This document shows, in pieces, positions 60,501 to 64,000 of a DNA stretch of 64,000 nt (its first letter is position 1; each line of letters starts with the position of its first letter). The position numbers and the translations under genes were made by a program. The stretch is from positions 403,778 to 467,777 of the forward strand of contig NZ_JAPENW010000002.1 in assembly GCF_026341855.1 (NCBI RefSeq), in the 5' to 3' direction. This stretch comes from Streptomyces sp. NBC_00568. Its GTDB lineage: Bacteria; Actinomycetota; Actinomycetes; Streptomycetales; Streptomycetaceae. The notes beneath the pieces are model-generated. The model was not told where the DNA came from and searched no databases. It worked only from the letters and a program-made list of their open reading frames with translations.

Positions 60501-62600
60501 ATGACGACCACCAACCTGGCGACCGTCTCCGAGGCGGAGCTTTCCACCCGGGCCAACCCGTTCCCGGGCGCCGACACGTACAGCTGGACCCGGGCCTTCT
60601 CCGAGGCCTTGGCCCTTGCCACTGGCCTGCTCCCGCTGGTGACCGACGTCATCGCGTCCTACGTGATCCGCCCGAAGCGCTACCTCACCAAGGCGCGGAC
60701 CGAGACGATCCACCGCCTGCGCCCCGGAGTGATCGTGAAGGACGAGCAGACGGGTCTGCACGTCCTGTCGGTGACCACGCACGGATTCGCGGGCACCCCG
60801 ACCGAATACAACGAGCGTGTGCGGAGCGCCTTCGACAGCCCGGCCCGGCTCGACTCTTCCCCTGCCCGGGTGCTTCCGAGGCTGACCACCGGGTCCGGCC
60901 CGAACGGCACCGCGCTGCCGTTCGTGACGACCGCCGAGCCGGTGAAGCCCACCGTCCTCAACACTCTGCTTGGCCTCATGGACCTGGCCCTCACCGAGGC
61001 CGACCGCAAGCGCGGTTACGACCTCGCCGAGGACATGACGGTCTTTGGCCAGACCAACCGCACGATGCACGTCCCGTTCCTGCGGACGATCACCGAAAAC
61101 CACCAGGGCGTCCCTGTTACCCGCGAGGTCGTCGACCTGGTGGCCATCAAGGGCAGCAACCGCTCCCGGGCCCGACTCAAGCTCCACGGGCTGACCGCTC
61201 GCAACATCGCCTTCGGTGTTCCGACCGACATGCTCGACCTAGTGGAGTCGAAGGCCGGCCAGCCCACGCTGCCGGAGTACATCGCCGACCCCGTCGTCTG
61301 GGTCCCGGCCTTCGCCGACACGCTGCGGGACGCGTTCGCCCGCCCCAAGCACCGCCTGCACGGCACCGCCCAGGCCGCCGCCGAGGTCGCCGCTGTCCAG
61401 ATGCAGATCATCGTCGGGACGGACAACCCCGCCGAGTTCCACAACACGGTCTTCGACCCGAACCGTGCCGACCACCGACGCCCGCAGCTCGACTACCCGC
61501 TCGCGGAGAAGTCGACCTCCGACATGCGGGCGGTCCTGCGCGAGGCGAAGGCTTCGGGCCGCATCACCGAGCCCGTCCGGGCCTGGCTCGCTGGCGAGGA
61601 CAGCGAGCCGGATGCCCAGCCCGGCTCGGTCACCGACGCCCGTGACCGCCGCGACCGGGCGCTGCTCGGCATGGCCTTTCCCAAGGAACTGGAGCACGAT
61701 CGCGAGGTGGCCCGGGTCCTCGGCGAGCCCGAGCGGTACTACGACAGCCGTGAGGAGAACGTCACCCTCCGGCTGCGCATGCTCTCCGCCGCGATCGCCG
61801 AGGGTTACCGGACCCGGTGGAACCCGCGGCTGCTGGACGGCACACTTTACTCCAGCTTCATCGCCAAGCGCGGCAGTCTCGCGGACCGGCCGGACTGGCG
61901 GACCGCGCTGGACCAGGCCGAGGCAGACGAGACGCAGCTGTCCGACTTCCTCGTGACGCGGGGCCTGCACTGGCTTGCCGAACACGGCATGGTCGAGGCC
62001 GACCGCGGGTCGGCTGACGGCCAGCGGGGGCCGGGCCGGCGCAGCGGTGTCAGCGCCCGCAACGCCCTGCTGCTGAAGTCCGTACAGACCATCGCCCTGA
62101 TGCGTGAGATCGCCCGTGCCAACGACGCTGGCACCCCGCCTCGGCAGGTCGATGAGGCCGGAGCTCCGGTCGACGGCACCGTCGCCGACCGCATCTGGTT
62201 CAGCGTGACCTTCCCGAAGACCGGGCGCGCCAAGAAGAAGGTGGACGACCGCCCCGGAGCGTCGGACAGCGCCCCGCCCCAGCAGCCGGAAAAGAGCCCG
62301 GAGCAGGTCCTCCTCGATGCCCAGCTGCGCCTGGTGACGAGCCTGTCCAGTGAGTTGCCGCAGGCCTTCCTCGCCGCGCTGGCCGTGGCTCGCGAGGCCA
62401 TCGCCGCTGGCGCGGCGGCCGGCAAGCCTGCGCTGGCCGACCCGCCCTCCTACAGCGTGGAGGTGATGGAGCAGGCCCTGACCCGGCTCAAGCGGGACCT
62501 GGGTTCGATGCAGGCCTGCTTGTCCGACATGAAGGGCGAGACCGAAGTCACCATCGACTCGGTAACCGAGCAGTTCGCCAACTCCGAGGGCGAGCGGTGA
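60501..62600 (+). CDS. Large protein with NR motif, homologue of the one at 3725-6184
   Basis: A 699-aa protein from an ATG with GGAAG upstream. Residues 217-241 carry KGSNR...ARL...GLTARN...GVP. A later IIVGTDNPAEFHNTVFDPNR followed by QLDY aligns with VVVGARKPERL...NVHEHLRGQLDY of the left-hand protein. The N-terminal region has VIVKDEQTGLHVLSVTTHG. A linker rich in Lys, Pro and Gln (about 590-620) precedes a helical C-terminal domain with VEVMEQALTRLKRDLGSMQA. Its last codons overlap the GIY-YIG-like gene. The shared NR motif suggests a ParB/DGQHR-like nucleotide-binding fold, unproven. Confidence 0.6.
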   Translation: MTTTNLATVSEAELSTRANPFPGADTYSWTRAFSEALALATGLLPLVTDVIASYVIRPKRYLTKARTETIHRLRPGVIVKDEQTGLHVLSVTTHGFAGTPTEYNERVRSAFDSPARLDSSPARVLPRLTTGSGPNGTALPFVTTAEPVKPTVLNTLLGLMDLALTEADRKRGYDLAEDMTVFGQTNRTMHVPFLRTITENHQGVPVTREVVDLVAIKGSNRSRARLKLHGLTARNIAFGVPTDMLDLVESKAGQPTLPEYIADPVVWVPAFADTLRDAFARPKHRLHGTAQAAAEVAAVQMQIIVGTDNPAEFHNTVFDPNRADHRRPQLDYPLAEKSTSDMRAVLREAKASGRITEPVRAWLAGEDSEPDAQPGSVTDARDRRDRALLGMAFPKELEHDREVARVLGEPERYYDSREENVTLRLRMLSAAIAEGYRTRWNPRLLDGTLYSSFIAKRGSLADRPDWRTALDQAEADETQLSDFLVTRGLHWLAEHGMVEADRGSADGQRGPGRRSGVSARNALLLKSVQTIALMREIARANDAGTPPRQVDEAGAPVDGTVADRIWFSVTFPKTGRAKKKVDDRPGASDSAPPQQPEKSPEQVLLDAQLRLVTSLSSELPQAFLAALAVAREAIAAGAAAGKPALADPPSYSVEVMEQALTRLKRDLGSMQACLSDMKGETEVTIDSVTEQFANSEGER

Positions 62601-63025
62601 GCCGCTCCGTGCTGCCGGCTGGGCCGGTGCTGACCGCACCGCTCCTGGCTGGCCTGGCGCTCGTCGGCGGCCGCTACCTGCACGCGACCTACCTGCGGCC
62701 GGTGCCCTGGGCGGGCCGCGGGCACTTCAACGACCTGGGTGTCCTCACCGGGATCTACCTGGTCACCGATATCGCCGGACGGCTGTGCTGGCTCGGTCAG
62801 GCAAGCCGCCTCGACGGTCTGACCGGGCGTCTCAACGGGCACGACCGCGATCCGGCCAAAAGGGCCGTCTTCGCCTGTGTGCGGGTCCTGCACCTGGACG
62901 ACCTGACGCCCACCGAGGCCCTGAACGCCGTCGAGGGGCGGTGCGCGGACCTGCTCGGTGTCCGGCAGAGTATGAAGCCGCGCCGTTGGCCCCCGGCGAC
63001 GAACTGGCTGTCCTTGGTCGCCTAA
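62597..63025 (+). CDS. GIY-YIG-like endonuclease, homologue of the one at 3198-3728
   Basis: A 142-aa protein; its GTG overlaps the stop of the large gene (GTGA), exactly as in the left-hand cassette. GIY (52-54), ten residues, WLG (65-67), Arg78 and Glu113 (NAVEGRCADLLG) give the GIY-YIG signature, again with Trp for Tyr. The C-terminal SMKPRRWPPATNW matches GRMGPRTWPVVTQ of the paralogue. Downstream there are only gene remnants; no helicase follows here, unlike on the left. Confidence 0.6.
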   Translation: MSRSVLPAGPVLTAPLLAGLALVGGRYLHATYLRPVPWAGRGHFNDLGVLTGIYLVTDIAGRLCWLGQASRLDGLTGRLNGHDRDPAKRAVFACVRVLHLDDLTPTEALNAVEGRCADLLGVRQSMKPRRWPPATNWLSLVA

Positions 63026-63088
63026 CGCGATGGTGGCCGACACTCACGTAGGTGCCGGCCACCACCCAGTGGTGACCCCGATCCGCCG

Positions 63089-63184
63089 TTAGCCTTCGGG
63101 CAGGTGGTCGACGGCGATGCTGGCGAAGTCTTCGGGGGTGAGGATGCGGATGCCGACTGGAGGATGACTGACGGGGAACTTGGT
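63089..63184 (-). pseudogene. 3' fragment of an unknown gene
   Basis: Read leftward, VGIRILTPEDFASIAVDHLP ends at a TAA (63089-63091). The R-I-L-T-P-E-D-F end resembles the last strand and helix of several small domains, including some PIN toxins. The upstream part is missing at the junction with the ligase remnant. Confidence 0.35.
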
Positions 63185-64000
63185 TCACGTACTGCAGAGC
63201 CGGGTGACCGTGACGACCGTGTGCCGGGTCGTGCCCGCCATGACCTCCACCACGGCGTCACCCCCGGCGGGCGTGTAGGAGTCGCTGGCCTTCGTGAACG
63301 CCCGCCCAGCCTGGGGGACCAGGCGCGGGGCCACGACCGAGGACAGGGCCGTGGTCAGCCGCTGGGACAGCGCCACCGTCCGTCGGACAGCCGCACGGCG
63401 AGCGCCTTCGGGTGCCGGGCGCTGCTGGTGAACCCGACCACGGCCGCGTTGACGGTGTCAGCGTGCCTGATCTTCGCCCAGACTCGGCCCGCCTTATAGG
63501 CCTCTCGCAGCGGCTTCGCCACGATCCTCTCCACGTCTGTTCCTTCGAGCGCCGCTTGCCAGAGCAGGGCCTCGTCCAGGTCGGTGGTCGACCACACCGG
63601 CACGATCGACGGACCAGCGTCGGTGAGCACGTCCAAGAGGACCTGGCGGCGCTCCACGTACGGACGCGGGCGCAGGCCAAGGAAGCCCGCCGCAGGATGG
63701 GCCAGGACGTCAAACGCCGCGTACGTCGCGGGGTGCCGGTCGGCGAGTTCCCGGCCCCGGTGCGGCCTGGAGAGCGCGGGACTGCGCCGCCTCGAAGCTG
63801 ATCCGCGCGTTGTCGTCGGCGTCGGAGAGGTACACCACCGCCTTGTCGTCCAGGATCACGCCAGGCGGCAGACGTATGGCGGCCACGGCCAGGTCCATCC
63901 AGAGGGCGGTGACGTCGCGGCCGGTCCGCGACTGCAGCCGGACATTCTCCCCGGTCCGCCACAGCACGGTCCGGTGGCCGTCCTTCTCCAGCCTTTGCCA
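63185..64000 (-). pseudogene. ATP-dependent DNA ligase, decayed and incomplete
   Basis: The gene enters from the right edge. The first frame has LEKDGHRTVLWRTGENVRLQ, SRTGRDVTALWMDLAVAAIR and GNARISFEAAQ-type sequence (DDNARISFEAAQSRAL). It then shifts to another frame with YVERRQVLLDVLTDAGPSIV and ERIVAKPLREAYKAGRVWAK, and again near 63370 to a frame ending HTVVTVTRLCST at 63185. The K-x-D-G nucleophile motif reads E-K-D-G, so the adenylated Lys position is Glu. At least two frameshifts and this change make an active enzyme unlikely. Confidence 0.75.

Noticed and set aside
1..64000. CRISPR array, rRNA genes or complete tRNA genes
   Set aside because: No regularly spaced short repeats and no rRNA-like sequence seen; the only tRNA sequence is the 3' fragment at 45582-45641.

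Overview
The window looks like accessory DNA from a Streptomyces or a close relative: the GC content is very high, Shine-Dalgarno sites are strong, GTG/TTG starts are frequent, and ATGA/GTGA stop-start overlaps recur. A tpg-type telomere terminal-protein gene (50.77-51.33 kb) points to a linear replicon, either a linear plasmid or a chromosome arm. The many broken genes, IS elements and IS remnants fit such a region.

Layout. 0-6.2 kb: leftward operon of a large protein with a ParB/DGQHR-like NR motif, a GIY-YIG-like nuclease, an SF2 helicase and the first 69 codons of a PD-(D/E)XK nuclease. 6.9-11.1 kb: a hypothetical gene, a small membrane protein and an HTH/P-loop/repeat protein. 11.2-13.8 kb: two direct repeats bracketing a 147-aa gene, then a tyrosine recombinase gene broken by one amber codon. 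13.9-17.8 kb: leftward operon HigB-like / HigA-ImmA/IrrE / Mrr-like-nuclease-STAND. 18.0-22.3 kb: the divergent rightward operon, with a 50-aa basic peptide and then a ubiquitin-like protein, an E2-like protein, a JAB-E1 fusion and a 632-aa protein. 22.4-31 kb: a DUF6308-like gene, a HEPN protein, decayed genes, a PD-(D/E)XK protein, an intact ISL3 element, an XRE/membrane pair and an IS630 remnant. 31.0-43.0 kb: LamG surface protein, RHS/Hint polymorphic toxin and putative immunity gene, with strong terminators. 43-50 kb: small hypotheticals, a tRNA-Ser 3' scar, an IS30-family element that cut a sigma-factor gene, a Nudix gene and exported or membrane proteins. 50.6-57.0 kb: a fragment duplicating the Nudix 3' end, tpg, and a leftward five-gene operon (XRE-TPR, TIR, NTPase, membrane protein, amyloid-motif protein). 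57-60 kb: an IstB remnant, a DUF6207 pseudogene and a DUF4238-like gene. 60.5-63.0 kb: a second, divergent copy of the large-protein/GIY-YIG pair, read rightward, then a decayed DNA ligase.

How the genes may work together. At least four candidate conflict systems lie side by side: (1) the ParB-like/GIY-YIG cassette, present near both window edges; (2) the toxin-antitoxin/metalloprotease/nuclease-STAND operon; (3) a ubiquitin-like conjugation cassette; (4) a TIR/NTPase operon whose proteins share two different Gly-rich tail motifs resembling bacterial amyloid signalling sequences. I regard (4) and the duplicated cassette (1) as the most promising undescribed systems. Functions are inferred from motifs and gene order only; no database search was possible.
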